Positions 49,915 to 56,623 of a stretch of DNA of 64,000 nt are shown here, piece by piece. The stretch is from the IMG/VR virus record IMGVR_UViG_3300033149_002250, positions 1 to 64,000 of that record. One strand, written 5' to 3'. Position 1 is the stretch's first letter; each line of letters starts with the position of its first letter. The stretch is from a virus. The translations under genes and the position numbers were made by a program. Under the pieces are notes generated by a model. It ran no database searches. It was not told the origin of the DNA and saw nothing but the letters and a program-made list of their open reading frames with translations.

Positions 49915-50208
49915 ATGAATCAGTCCGACTTGAACTACGTCTCAATGCTGCGGCTGGCCGAGGCTTACGGCCACTTGCTTGCAGCCAGGGACTGGCTGTC
50001 TGGAACGAAGGATTGGGCACAGCCCAATGGGGTATCATCCCATTCGTTGGACCTGAATGCCCAAGCGAAACGGCAACTTCGCGTGCACTTGAATCGGGCA
50101 ATTCTACTGATGCAGTATTTGTTCGCTCCGCCGGCGGAGCTGCGCGACGGAGTGGTAACATCTGACACTCTTTCCAAAGGAGGCCATGACTCAACCCAAC
50201 ATACTTGA
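49915..50208 (+). CDS. Hypothetical protein, paralogue of 53856 gene
   Basis: 97 aa. LRLAEAYGHLLAARDWL...AQAKRQLRVHLNRAILLMQYLFAPPAELRDG is closely related to the protein at 53856-54098 (LNLAHAYAHVLLSRDWL...ARKQVKAHLEKAAHLMEAVFTPPPELQG). No clear ribosome site precedes the ATG; RNA element 2 lies there instead, so initiation may depend on it. Function unknown. Confidence 0.65.
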   Translation: MNQSDLNYVSMLRLAEAYGHLLAARDWLSGTKDWAQPNGVSSHSLDLNAQAKRQLRVHLNRAILLMQYLFAPPAELRDGVVTSDTLSKGGHDSTQHT

Positions 50209-50376
50209 CGGCTGTCTGTGTGGCCCGCCACAGCTTCGCCCGACTATTCGGCAGGGGAGGCACGGCGGCTGCGTGCGGAATACGCGGCGGCCGAGAAAGC
50301 CTGCCGGGAGGCCCGCGAGGCGCTTAAACCGTTCGGCCAGTACGACTTTTGGCTATTGGGAGGCAAGCATGAGTAA
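50186..50376 (+). pseudogene. Small gene with probable -1 frameshift
   Basis: AAAGGAGG precedes ATG at 50186 (MTQPNILDGCLCGPP). After about 50225 the protein-like frame is the -1 frame: ATASPDYSAGEARRLRAEYAAAEKACREAREALKPF, ending at 50376 and overlapping the next start by 8 bases. The zero frame stays open but gives Arg/Pro-rich nonsense before joining the next gene. Either a real slip site around TGTGGCCCG, or a damaged gene or sequence error. Confidence 0.5.
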
Positions 50377-50761
50377 CTGCGAGGCACACATGAGCGTAAA
50401 GCAAGCCGCCGAGTGGCTGGACCATATCGTGACAGAGACTTTGGAGCGACTCGGCGATCTGCCGGAAGGGTACGGGTCTGTGAACGAGGCAAGCCTGCAA
50501 GTGATTCGGGCAGCCGAACGGGAGTGGCCCGAATGCTGGCTCCTCAGCATCAACGGGCCGCCAGACGATCCAGACAGGATTTACTGGCGGCATAGGGGCG
50601 AGCCCGTCTATACGTGCGGGGCCGACTGGGTACTACCCCGCCAACCCATCGGGATTGCGGAGGCCGTCCTGCGTTTCCGTCACAACCCAACTTTGGCAGC
50701 AGCCGAGGAGAATTGGCGGCGGCTCGAAGAGATGGGCGGAATCCGCCTGTTCTGGAGCTAG
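50369..50761 (+). CDS. Hypothetical protein
   Basis: 130 aa from MSNCEAHMSVKQAAEWLDHIVTETLERL; start coupled to the stop of the frame-shifted gene. Contains WLLSINGPPDDPDRIYWRHRGEPVYTCGADWVLPR. Unknown function. Confidence 0.6.
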   Translation: MSNCEAHMSVKQAAEWLDHIVTETLERLGDLPEGYGSVNEASLQVIRAAEREWPECWLLSINGPPDDPDRIYWRHRGEPVYTCGADWVLPRQPIGIAEAVLRFRHNPTLAAAEENWRRLEEMGGIRLFWS

Positions 50762-50775
50762 CGAACCCAATGCCG

Positions 50776-50820
50776 CCCGCGCCGGCTATCATCACGTCGG
50801 CGGCGCGCGGGGCCGCCGGC
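50776..50820 (+). ncRNA. Loop-pairing RNA element 3
   Basis: CCCGCGC (50776-50782) complements the loop GCGCGGG (50805-50811) of hairpin CGGCGGC/GCCGCCG (50798-50804 with 50812-50818; two more pairs possible). Versus element 5 the first pairing changes G to A on one side and C to T on the other. Ends 19 bases before the ATG at 50840. Confidence 0.75.
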
Positions 50821-50839
50821 CATAGTGGAGGGACGAGCA

Positions 50840-51064
50840 ATGACGAAACGGGCTATAAGGGCCAGGATGGTGGTGTTTGCCCCGGAACTTCTTGCGGCGT
50901 GCAAGGCTCTGCTGGAAGAACACCGCCTGTTTCCGGTCAACGGCGGATGGCGGTGTCCATTCTGTGCGGTCGAAGCGCCGGGCGTAGTGGGGTTTCCCCA
51001 CGCGGAGCAATGCCCGGTAGTGCGGGCAAGGGAGGTAATCCGTAAGGTCGAAGGTCGGCAGTAA
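50840..51064 (+). CDS. Small zinc-finger-like protein
   Basis: 74 aa from MTKRAIRARMVV (GGAGGGACGAGCA upstream; the GTG at 50825 lies inside the ribosome site). N-terminal helix (FAPELLAACKALLEEHRLF) and a Cys-Cys-His-Cys centre (CPFCAVEAPGVVGFPHAEQCP). Related layouts occur in phage proteins of unknown function. Confidence 0.65.
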   Translation: MTKRAIRARMVVFAPELLAACKALLEEHRLFPVNGGWRCPFCAVEAPGVVGFPHAEQCPVVRAREVIRKVEGRQ

Positions 51065-51085
51065 CCTACCGCGGAGGGCGAGCAA

Positions 51086-51379
51086 ATGCTTTACCGAATC
51101 AAAAACAGCCGTTTGGTGCGCTTTGTTGCCGACGGCACACTTTGTGGCCACGAGTTGCAGGCCGTCTGGGCGCAGCTCAAGCCCGGCGACTTGGTGGCTG
51201 TCGGCGAATACCTGGACGAGAACCTGTTTACGCTGCCGCGTCCGGGTTGTATTTTCAGGACGCGCCATCGCCTACCAGAGGGGCCTTGGCGGCTGGAACG
51301 GACCAAAGCCCACCGCGTGGAATCCGTGGGACGGGTCTATCGTGTAGAGGAGCGTTTTTATCGGTTCCTCCCCATCTGA
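51086..51379 (+). CDS. Hypothetical protein
   Basis: 97 aa, beta-rich (RLVRFVADGTLCGHELQAVWAQLKPGDLVAVGEYLDENLFTL). GGAGGGCGAGCAA precedes the start. No recognised family. Confidence 0.6.
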   Translation: MLYRIKNSRLVRFVADGTLCGHELQAVWAQLKPGDLVAVGEYLDENLFTLPRPGCIFRTRHRLPEGPWRLERTKAHRVESVGRVYRVEERFYRFLPI

Positions 51380-51389
51380 GTACCCCCCG

Positions 51390-51432
51390 CCCAGGCGGAC
51401 TAAACCTGTCGGCGTGGCCTGGGACGCGCCGA
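51390..51432 (+). ncRNA. Loop-pairing RNA element 4 (divergent)
   Basis: CCCAGGC (51390-51396) complements GCCTGGG (51417-51423), which lies in the loop of CGGCGTG/CGCGCCG (51410-51416 with 51425-51431, one G-U). Sequence differs almost everywhere from the other copies while the interlocked pairing is kept. Ends 24 bases before the ATG at 51457. Confidence 0.65.
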
Positions 51433-51456
51433 CACGCCACGAAAAAGGAGTCGCAA

Positions 51457-51687
51457 ATGAACAGAGTTGTAACTACGGCGCGTGCAATCCTGGGCAACGG
51501 CAGATGCGCGATCATGGGGTACGATGCTCGCGGCAATATGCTGGTAGGCGTAGTCTGCAAGCCAAAAAGGATAAGCGCTTGGCTTAATTCCCGCGACCCG
51601 CAGGGCGACCTGCGACGTTGCCAGCAAAAATTAGGCCAAACAGAACGCGATTGCTCGATCGGAGAAAGAAATGGCCACGCAGGTTGA
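51457..51687 (+). CDS. Hypothetical small protein
   Basis: 76 aa (MNRVVTTARAILGNGRCAIMGYDARGNMLVGVV...). AAAAAGGAGTCGCAA before the start. Overlaps the next gene by 17 bases. Unknown function. Confidence 0.6.
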   Translation: MNRVVTTARAILGNGRCAIMGYDARGNMLVGVVCKPKRISAWLNSRDPQGDLRRCQQKLGQTERDCSIGERNGHAG

Positions 51688-51979
51688 GCACTTAGCCCAG
51701 TCCATTGCCGACGCAGTAATTCGGCTGGTGCGTGCAAAACAAGCACAGGAGGCCGCCACCGAGGATTTGCGCCGCGCGGTTTGGGGATGGTATCAGCGGC
51801 GCTGTCGCCGAAGAGAGCCGGTTGGCATTTGCTGCACAATCGAGCTGGACATTGACGACCTGAACGGCCGGTATGCCGTTGCCTGCGAGTGGAACGCTGG
51901 CTACAACGGATTCCGCCGCGTCAGAGTAAGCAAGGTTGAGAGCTACGATCCTAGTGAAATCGGCATCGGCGTTGACTGA
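51671..51979 (+). CDS. Hypothetical protein
   Basis: 102 aa; helical N-terminus (VEHLAQSIADAVIRLVRAKQAQEAATEDLRRAV), then Cys/Arg-rich turn and beta C-terminus. Unknown function. Confidence 0.6.
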   Translation: MATQVEHLAQSIADAVIRLVRAKQAQEAATEDLRRAVWGWYQRRCRRREPVGICCTIELDIDDLNGRYAVACEWNAGYNGFRRVRVSKVESYDPSEIGIGVD

Positions 51980-52012
51980 AACACGGGAGTTATGCTAAGC
52001 GGCCCATGGACG

Positions 52013-52053
52013 CCGCGCCCCCGCTCGGTGCGGGGCCGAGTTAGGGGGCGCGG
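52013..52053 (+). promoter_or_regulatory. Nested GC-stem leader 1
   Basis: Outer 10-bp stem CCGCGCCCCC/GGGGGCGCGG (52013-52022 with 52044-52053) around inner CTCGG/CCGAG with 7-nt loop TGCGGGG. Part of the outer 5' strand (CCCCGC) can alternatively pair with the loop. Related to leader 2 at 52290. Lies 33 bases before the ATG at 52087. Confidence 0.6.
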
Positions 52054-52086
52054 TGGCCTTTTGCCGCCCACGAAAGGGAGCACGAC

Positions 52087-52275
52087 ATGGCATACCGCCA
52101 ACGACACTGCGGCCACTGCCACACCTGTGGCACCAAGCTAAAGCCTTGCCTTGACGGGGAAGAGTGGTGCCCGAAATGTCAAGCTTACAGGCGCTACCCT
52201 TCGCACGGCTGGTCGTGGCGTGCTTGTAGCTCTCAAGACGAGGTATGTCCGCCGCTTCACAGCGGCAAACGGTAG
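52087..52275 (+). CDS. Small zinc-ribbon protein
   Basis: 62 aa. CxxC-HTC and CPKC pairs (HCGHCHTCGTKLKPCLDGEEWCPKC) make a zinc ribbon. GGGAGCACGAC before the ATG. Probably nucleic-acid binding. Confidence 0.65.
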   Translation: MAYRQRHCGHCHTCGTKLKPCLDGEEWCPKCQAYRRYPSHGWSWRACSSQDEVCPPLHSGKR

Positions 52276-52289
52276 CCGACTCACACCGT

Positions 52290-52326
52290 CGCGCCCCGCC
52301 CGGTGTGGGGCTGGGCCTGGGGCGCG
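52290..52326 (+). promoter_or_regulatory. Nested GC-stem leader 2
   Basis: Outer 8-bp stem CGCGCCCC/GGGGCGCG (52290-52297 with 52319-52326) around inner GCCCGG/CTGGGC with 7-nt loop TGTGGGG. Same plan as leader 1, with inner-stem sequences changed on both sides. Ends 23 bases before the ATG at 52350. Confidence 0.6.
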
Positions 52327-52349
52327 GCGGGCTTTCAGAAGGTGCTATC

Positions 52350-52583
52350 ATGCAGCTTCGAGTCTGGAGCGTAACGGCCCCATGGCCGATTGTCTGCGCA
52401 AGTTGCCACAAGGGAATCGTGTGCTTGCCATACGATTCTCAGCTGCCCGAAACGGTGAATCATCAGCGGGCAATCGAAGCACTCTGCAAGGCATTCGGCC
52501 TGTGGCACGAGTGCTTTCAACCTCCCGCCACCCCATTCAGTCGGGTTACTTCCGATTCGGAGGGCACAGACAATGACCGATGA
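52350..52583 (+). CDS. Hypothetical small protein
   Basis: 77 aa from MQLRVWSVTAPW. One CxxC (CASC) and an acidic C-terminus. The start follows leader 2 (AGAAGGTGCTATC), a weak ribosome site. Unknown function. Confidence 0.5.
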   Translation: MQLRVWSVTAPWPIVCASCHKGIVCLPYDSQLPETVNHQRAIEALCKAFGLWHECFQPPATPFSRVTSDSEGTDNDR

Positions 52584-52668
52584 TCCGGGAATAGTCGTTC
52601 GCTGGAAAAGCGTTGGTTGGGCAGATGCGATTCTGGCCGCGATAGTCCGAGAAAGCGCGGGCGGGTAG
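52573..52668 (+). CDS. Possible 31-aa peptide
   Basis: 31 codons (MTDDPGIVVRWKSVGWADA...) overlapping the previous gene by 11 bases. No strong ribosome site apart from AGGGCACAGACA. Included because it fills the gap in the operon pattern; it may be untranslated. Confidence 0.3.
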   Translation: MTDDPGIVVRWKSVGWADAILAAIVRESAGG

Positions 52669-52731
52669 CGGCCGGCAACTCTAGCTCGCATCAAACCTTG
52701 ACTCCCGCCTGCACCTAGAAAGGAGCGTATG

Positions 52732-52920
52732 ATGATGTCACTCGGGACTCTACAAATTCGGGAGCGCAGCGATGGCCGATTCAGCTGGTCCTTCGAGGCG
52801 TTCGTGAACGATGAACGTCAATTGGTCTTTGGCATTGCGCCCAGTTGGCACGCGGCGCTGGAGGAAGGCACAGCCAGGCAAGCCGCCATTAAAGGAGAAA
52901 CCCATGAAAACCAATCCTAA
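52732..52920 (+). CDS. Hypothetical small protein
   Basis: About 62 aa; three consecutive ATGs (52729, 52732, 52735) follow AAAGGAGC, of which the second or third has better spacing. Beta-rich (SLGTLQIRERSDGRFSWSFEAFVNDERQLVFGIAPSW). Overlaps the next gene by 17 bases. Confidence 0.55.
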   Translation: MMSLGTLQIRERSDGRFSWSFEAFVNDERQLVFGIAPSWHAALEEGTARQAAIKGETHENQS

Positions 52921-53218
52921 CAAGTGGGAGCAGCAGGCAATCGACACAGCCCCACAGGGGACGTGGGGTTTGGTGGTGACACCTTGGGCCGCCCCCCGAG
53001 TGTGCGGCGTGGCGGCCGATTGGGGCCAAGCGAGCCGGTACGTGTGGCACTACACGGCCGGGGGCTGGCGGCTCACCGACAAACAGGTAGCGGACTTCCG
53101 CCACTCCAAGCGGGCAGCCCTGGCCGCAGAGGTGCGAGAAGCGATCCGCCGAGCCGGAGGCGACCAGCAGGCGGAATCCATCGACGAGATCGTGGATCGA
53201 GCTTGGGAGTTTCAGTGA
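52904..53218 (+). CDS. Hypothetical protein
   Basis: 104 aa from MKTNPNKWEQQAIDTAPQGTWGL, with AAAGGAGAAACC before it. Trp-rich beta half (WHYTAGGWRLT) then a helical C-terminus (KRAALAAEVREAIRRAGG). Unknown function. Confidence 0.6.
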   Translation: MKTNPNKWEQQAIDTAPQGTWGLVVTPWAAPRVCGVAADWGQASRYVWHYTAGGWRLTDKQVADFRHSKRAALAAEVREAIRRAGGDQQAESIDEIVDRAWEFQ

Positions 53219-53237
53219 CCTACGCAAGGAGTTTGTT

Positions 53238-53555
53238 GTGACCGGACTTACTTTCGAGTGCTCTGTGCGAAGTTGCGATGCCAAGGCTACGTGCGACTTC
53301 CATGGCACGCCTTTGTGTGCCCACCACCGCAAACGGGCGCAATTGGTCCGATGCGGAGCCGTCCGAATTAACAGGGCCGGCAGGAAGGTCGGGCTTATTC
53401 TTGGTGATTTTGTGGCGGTTCGCCCTACTGCCGTGCAATGGCGCAGTGCACCCGCAAAGATCAGACAACTCGAAGGGCAACCCCACCCCGTCACAGGCGA
53501 GACGCTGCGCCATGCCCTCACACTGGACGGAGTGTGGGCGCGATGGTGGGAGTGA
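53238..53555 (+). CDS. Zinc-finger-like protein, GTG start
   Basis: 105 aa from GTG at 53238 behind AAGGAG. Cys/His pattern C-x4-C-x5-C-x2-H (CSVRSCDAKATCDFHGTPLCAHH) like a B-box or RAG-type finger. The rest is beta-rich. Unknown function. Confidence 0.6.
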   Translation: MTGLTFECSVRSCDAKATCDFHGTPLCAHHRKRAQLVRCGAVRINRAGRKVGLILGDFVAVRPTAVQWRSAPAKIRQLEGQPHPVTGETLRHALTLDGVWARWWE

Positions 53556-53572
53556 GAAGAAAGGAGAATCGC

Positions 53573-53761
53573 ATGAGGAGATGGCGAGTAAAGCTGGTGC
53601 TATACCAGCCAGAGCGAGAGCCCTGGACGGAGGTAAGAACGATTGATGCCGCCACCAAACATGGCGCCCGGCGGCTGGCCTTCGAGGATGCCCGGATGGC
53701 GAACCTCTGGGTGAAACGCATCGTGTACGTCGAGCCCGCGAGCCGGCGGAGGCTTAAGTGA
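53573..53761 (+). CDS. Hypothetical small protein
   Basis: 62 aa; AAAGGAGAATCGC before the ATG. The layout WRVKLVLYQPEREPWTEVRTIDAATKHGARRLAFEDA...VKRIVYVEPA is that of a small beta-alpha-beta unit common in phage genomes. Unknown function. Confidence 0.6.
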   Translation: MRRWRVKLVLYQPEREPWTEVRTIDAATKHGARRLAFEDARMANLWVKRIVYVEPASRRRLK

Positions 53762-53792
53762 AGGCTTGCGCACACTGTAGATGTTTCGTCCG

Positions 53793-53837
53793 CCCGCACC
53801 GGCTACAATCACGTCGGCGGTGTGCGGGACCGCCGGC
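53793..53837 (+). ncRNA. Loop-pairing RNA element 5
   Basis: CCCGCAC (53793-53799) complements the loop GTGCGGG (53822-53828) of hairpin CGGCGGT/ACCGCCG (53815-53821 with 53829-53835). Differs from element 3 by compensatory changes in both pairings (C-G to T-A, G-C to A-T). Ends 18 bases before the GTG at 53856. Confidence 0.75.
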
Positions 53838-53855
53838 AAAGCGGAGGATACTACC

Positions 53856-54098
53856 GTGGATGAAAGACGCTTACTCAATCTGGCGCATGCTTACGCGCAC
53901 GTGTTGCTCAGCCGGGATTGGCTGACAGAGCAGGACCGTTTGACCGAAACCGCCAGGAAGCAGGTCAAGGCGCACTTGGAGAAAGCCGCTCACCTGATGG
54001 AAGCGGTATTCACGCCACCGCCGGAATTGCAGGGTACGGTTGAAATAATCCCTTGCGAGTCCAGCGAGGCAGCCACCAGCCAGTTGGGGAATGAGTAA
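53856..54098 (+). CDS. Hypothetical protein, paralogue of 49915 gene
   Basis: 80 aa from GTG at 53856 (GCGGAGGA upstream). Closely related to the protein at 49915-50208, and like it preceded by a loop-pairing RNA element. Helical, with TPPPELQ near the end. The stop overlaps the next start (TAATG). Confidence 0.65.
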   Translation: MDERRLLNLAHAYAHVLLSRDWLTEQDRLTETARKQVKAHLEKAAHLMEAVFTPPPELQGTVEIIPCESSEAATSQLGNE

Positions 54099-54376
54099 TG
54101 AAATTGCGAGAAAAACTCAGTCGCGTGGTAGAGCATGGGGAGACACTGCGGTTTCGCGGTGTGGAGTTATTCCGCTTGACCGAAAGACGGGAATGGTTCG
54201 ACCACCGGGGAAATCGGCATACCGCCGAGCATGGCGCCGTTTTCTGGCGGTGGGTTGGAGAGTCGGGCGACCAAGGCTCGCTGATTCCAAGTTGGCACCC
54301 AGAGCGATTTGACGCAACGGCACTCGTTCGGGTGCTGTTTCGCAATCGGCGATACTTTCTGGGGGGAAGCAAATGA
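54098..54376 (+). CDS. Hypothetical protein
   Basis: 92 aa, beta-rich and basic (EHGETLRFRGVELFRLTERREWFDHRGNRHTAEHGAVFWRWVG). Coupled to the gene before. Unknown function. Confidence 0.6.
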   Translation: MKLREKLSRVVEHGETLRFRGVELFRLTERREWFDHRGNRHTAEHGAVFWRWVGESGDQGSLIPSWHPERFDATALVRVLFRNRRYFLGGSK

Positions 54377-54391
54377 GCAATCAGCCAGCCG

Positions 54392-54436
54392 CCCGCGCCG
54401 GCTATCATCACGTCGGCGGTGTGCGGGACCGCCGGC
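54392..54436 (+). ncRNA. Loop-pairing RNA element 6
   Basis: CCCGCGC (54392-54398) pairs with the loop GTGCGGG (54421-54427; one G-U) of hairpin CGGCGGT/ACCGCCG (54414-54420 with 54428-54434). Almost identical to elements 3 and 5. Ends 17 bases before the GTG at 54454. Confidence 0.75.
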
Positions 54437-54453
54437 CAGTGGAGGATAACCAA

Positions 54454-54906
54454 GTGCAAGAAGCTCTCGACCAGCTGATGTATGGGCTACAGGAAGCCAA
54501 GGCCCAACTGTACTGCCACGTAGAGGCTTTCAAGGCAGCGAGCAATCCCGTGGAGGCCGTGCAGGAACACTCGGCGAAAGCCCTGCACGCCCATCACCTT
54601 CTCCAGGAGCTTTCGGCAGTCGAGGAGTCTTTAGCTCACCTGGGGCTTGACGGCAAGTACGACCTCATCGGCGAAATGCTGGTTCGCACGGCGCAAACTG
54701 CGTCGTATCGGCTTGAAGTTTCCAGCGCCTATATGCCGATACACCCCGAACCTCAGAGCGCGTGCTGCGCTTTAGCCAGATTCCAGGCGCAGCAATCGTT
54801 CACCAGGATCATGCGGAAGCTGGCCGAGACGTGGGAACGGGTGGCCCGTGGAGAGCTTGAGGAAGAAAAGCTCCGCGAGGACGCCAGGGATGCCCTGCGA
54901 TACTGA
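54454..54906 (+). CDS. Hypothetical helical protein
   Basis: 150 aa from GTG at 54454 with GGAGGATAACCAA upstream. The frame is open back to an ATG at 54373, but that would translate the RNA element, so GTG is preferred. Long helices (QEALDQLMYGLQEAKAQLYCHVEAFKAASN, FTRIMRKLAETWERVARGELEEEKLREDARDAL). Unknown function. Confidence 0.6.
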   Translation: MQEALDQLMYGLQEAKAQLYCHVEAFKAASNPVEAVQEHSAKALHAHHLLQELSAVEESLAHLGLDGKYDLIGEMLVRTAQTASYRLEVSSAYMPIHPEPQSACCALARFQAQQSFTRIMRKLAETWERVARGELEEEKLREDARDALRY

Positions 54907-54923
54907 GGGAGCCATCAGAGGCG

Positions 54924-54958
54924 TTGACCTCGTTACACGACTGTGCTACCATGTAGCA
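54924..54958 (+). promoter_or_regulatory. Promoter with operator-like palindrome
   Basis: TTGACC (54924-54929), 17-base spacer, TACCAT (54947-54952). The -10 lies inside the perfect inverted repeat TGCTAC-CAT-GTAGCA (54944-54958). It would drive the recombinase unit (55094-56623) under repressor control. Confidence 0.6.
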
Positions 54959-55011
54959 ACCAGTCGCTAGGGGCCATCGCCAACGCCCTGCTGACCTGCC
55001 CCGGCAGGGCC

Positions 55012-55079
55012 AGCCAGCGGCGGCGGAGCGGATTCTGCGGTTTTGTGCTCCGGCCGCCCCCGCCCGCCGTCCGCTGGCT
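55012..55079 (+). promoter_or_regulatory. Long leader stem-loop
   Basis: Outer stem AGCCAGCGG/CCGCTGGCT (55012-55020 with 55071-55079), inner stem with GGAGC/GCTCC and flanking pairs (about 55021-55056). Preceded by a CCTGC/GCAGG hairpin. It ends 14 bases before the ATG at 55094, and no purine-rich ribosome site is visible between them, so the fold may govern initiation. Confidence 0.5.
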
Positions 55080-55093
55080 CGATTCTCGGTGCC

Positions 55094-55402
55094 ATGCTAT
55101 ACGAAAAGCACTCCCGGATACTGGGTTTCCGAGCAGTCGAGGACTGGTGGCAGGTGGTGATCTACATTGCCCGGCCAGACGAGGACGGAGTGCTGCGCTG
55201 GCAGGTGTATGAGGTAGTGGGGCCGAATCACTCTAGAGAGCCAAGCTACCCTGACACAAAACAGGGGCGGGAGTGGCTGGAAGATACCGCCAGGCGATTC
55301 GGTATTCCAGCAGACACGCACGTGCGCGAAGGTGACACCATGGTGGAGGCAGACCGCCGGCGCACCATCAGCATCATTGCAAACTGGGGAGTCCAACCAT
55401 GA
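55094..55402 (+). CDS. Hypothetical protein
   Basis: 102 aa (MLYEKHSRILGFRAVEDWWQVVIYIARPDEDGVLRWQVYEVVG). Mixed beta/alpha. ATGA overlap with the next gene. Unknown function. Confidence 0.6.
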   Translation: MLYEKHSRILGFRAVEDWWQVVIYIARPDEDGVLRWQVYEVVGPNHSREPSYPDTKQGREWLEDTARRFGIPADTHVREGDTMVEADRRRTISIIANWGVQP

Positions 55403-55782
55403 CCGATAGAGGGCGAGCGAAGGCGTGCAGGCTGGTGTTCAGCATGGCGCACAGACGGGGCATGAAGGCTGGCCAAGCCTGCCGGCCCAGGCCCGTGAAA
55501 ATGCAAGCCACCGCCGACCCTTGGGACCCACAAGCAGCAGTAATTGACGAGTGGGACGAGCCGGAGGGGGCCTGCGGTTTTGCGTGGGTGGTGCTGCCGC
55601 CAGGGTGGCTGACCGATTGGCTTCTTGAGACCGGGTTGGGCACGGAAACCAACCAAGGGGTCGTGCTGCCGGTGCCCTTCTTTGGGCAGTCGTATGAGCG
55701 CAAATTGGCATACGCGCGGACGGTGGCACGCTACCTGACTAAGTTGAGGATTCCGGCAAGGGTAATCGCCTGCCGGGATTGA
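55399..55782 (+). CDS. Hypothetical protein
   Basis: 127 aa. Basic N-terminal helix and a C-terminal part with WLTDWLLETGLGTETNQGVVLPVPFFGQSYERKLAYARTVARYLTKLRIPARVI. Between a coupled gene and the serine recombinase. Unknown function. Confidence 0.6.
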   Translation: MTDRGRAKACRLVFSMAHRRGMKAGQACRPRPVKMQATADPWDPQAAVIDEWDEPEGACGFAWVVLPPGWLTDWLLETGLGTETNQGVVLPVPFFGQSYERKLAYARTVARYLTKLRIPARVIACRD

Positions 55783-55810
55783 TACCGCTTGCGGCGAGGA
55801 GGAGCACTCA

Positions 55811-56623
55811 ATGACTGTTCGCAACGGCACTCCGCTGTGCTACATTTACGTGCGGGTTTCCCACGCCAAGGGCTTTGAGTCCGTAGAGACGCAGGCCAAG
55901 GAGGACAAGAGCTTGCAAGCCCAGGCCGCTCGCTGTCTGGCCTATTACGAGAGCCGGGTAAAACACAAGGAGGTCGAGCTATACCCGGAGGTAATCGTTG
56001 AGCCACGTGTCTCCGCCAGAGAGACTCCGCTACGGAAGCGTCCAAAGGGCAAATGGCTCAACTCCGTTCTGCGCCACGGCGACCACGTGATCTTCGCTTA
56101 CTTCGACAGGTCTGTTCGGCAGCTACGAGATTGGGCTAACCTGCTACCAGAGTGGCAGGCCAGGGGAATCAACATCCACTTTGTTGATCTCGACATCGAC
56201 CTCTCCACCCCCCAGGGGCAGATGATCGCCAACATCATGGCCTCCGTCGCCCAATGGGAAAGCGACCAGCGCAGCGAACGATGCAAAGCCGTGGCTGCCT
56301 GGCTCAAAGCAAACGGCCGATGCTACGGCCCGACGCGACGGCCAGGCTACAAGGTGATCGGGCCGAAGGGGAATCGCCGGGTGGTTCACGACCACTCGCA
56401 GTTCCCGATCCTGCGGAAGATTGAGAGACTTCGCCATCAGGGTCTCAGCTGGGAGAAGATCAGCCAGATCGTGGAGAGCCAAGAGTGCAAAAAGCGAGGC
56501 GCGCAGTTCAGCCCCAGTGCCTTCTTTAAGCGCACTTGGACTCCGTGGCGGTGTCAAGCCGCGTACCGCAACTGGCAGGAGATCAAACGGGAGTTGGGCA
56601 TCGAGGAGGATGCCGCCAGCTAA
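55811..56623 (+). CDS. Serine recombinase (resolvase/invertase type)
   Basis: 270 aa. Catalytic N-terminal domain: YVRVS with Ser17, FDRSVRQLRD (98-107, equivalent of the DRxxR active-site arginines) and TPQGQMIANIMASVAQWESDQRSER, the long E-helix start. A DNA-binding HTH follows (about 190-255). It is shorter than large serine integrases, so inversion, resolution or a small integrase are all possible. GAGGAGGAGCACTCA before the ATG. It converges with, and overlaps by 4 bases, the HTH gene on the other strand. Confidence 0.85.
   Translation: MTVRNGTPLCYIYVRVSHAKGFESVETQAKEDKSLQAQAARCLAYYESRVKHKEVELYPEVIVEPRVSARETPLRKRPKGKWLNSVLRHGDHVIFAYFDRSVRQLRDWANLLPEWQARGINIHFVDLDIDLSTPQGQMIANIMASVAQWESDQRSERCKAVAAWLKANGRCYGPTRRPGYKVIGPKGNRRVVHDHSQFPILRKIERLRHQGLSWEKISQIVESQECKKRGAQFSPSAFFKRTWTPWRCQAAYRNWQEIKRELGIEEDAAS

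Noticed and set aside
49301-54436. Loop-pairing elements as transcription terminators
   Set aside because: No T tract follows; each is followed by a ribosome site and start codon.
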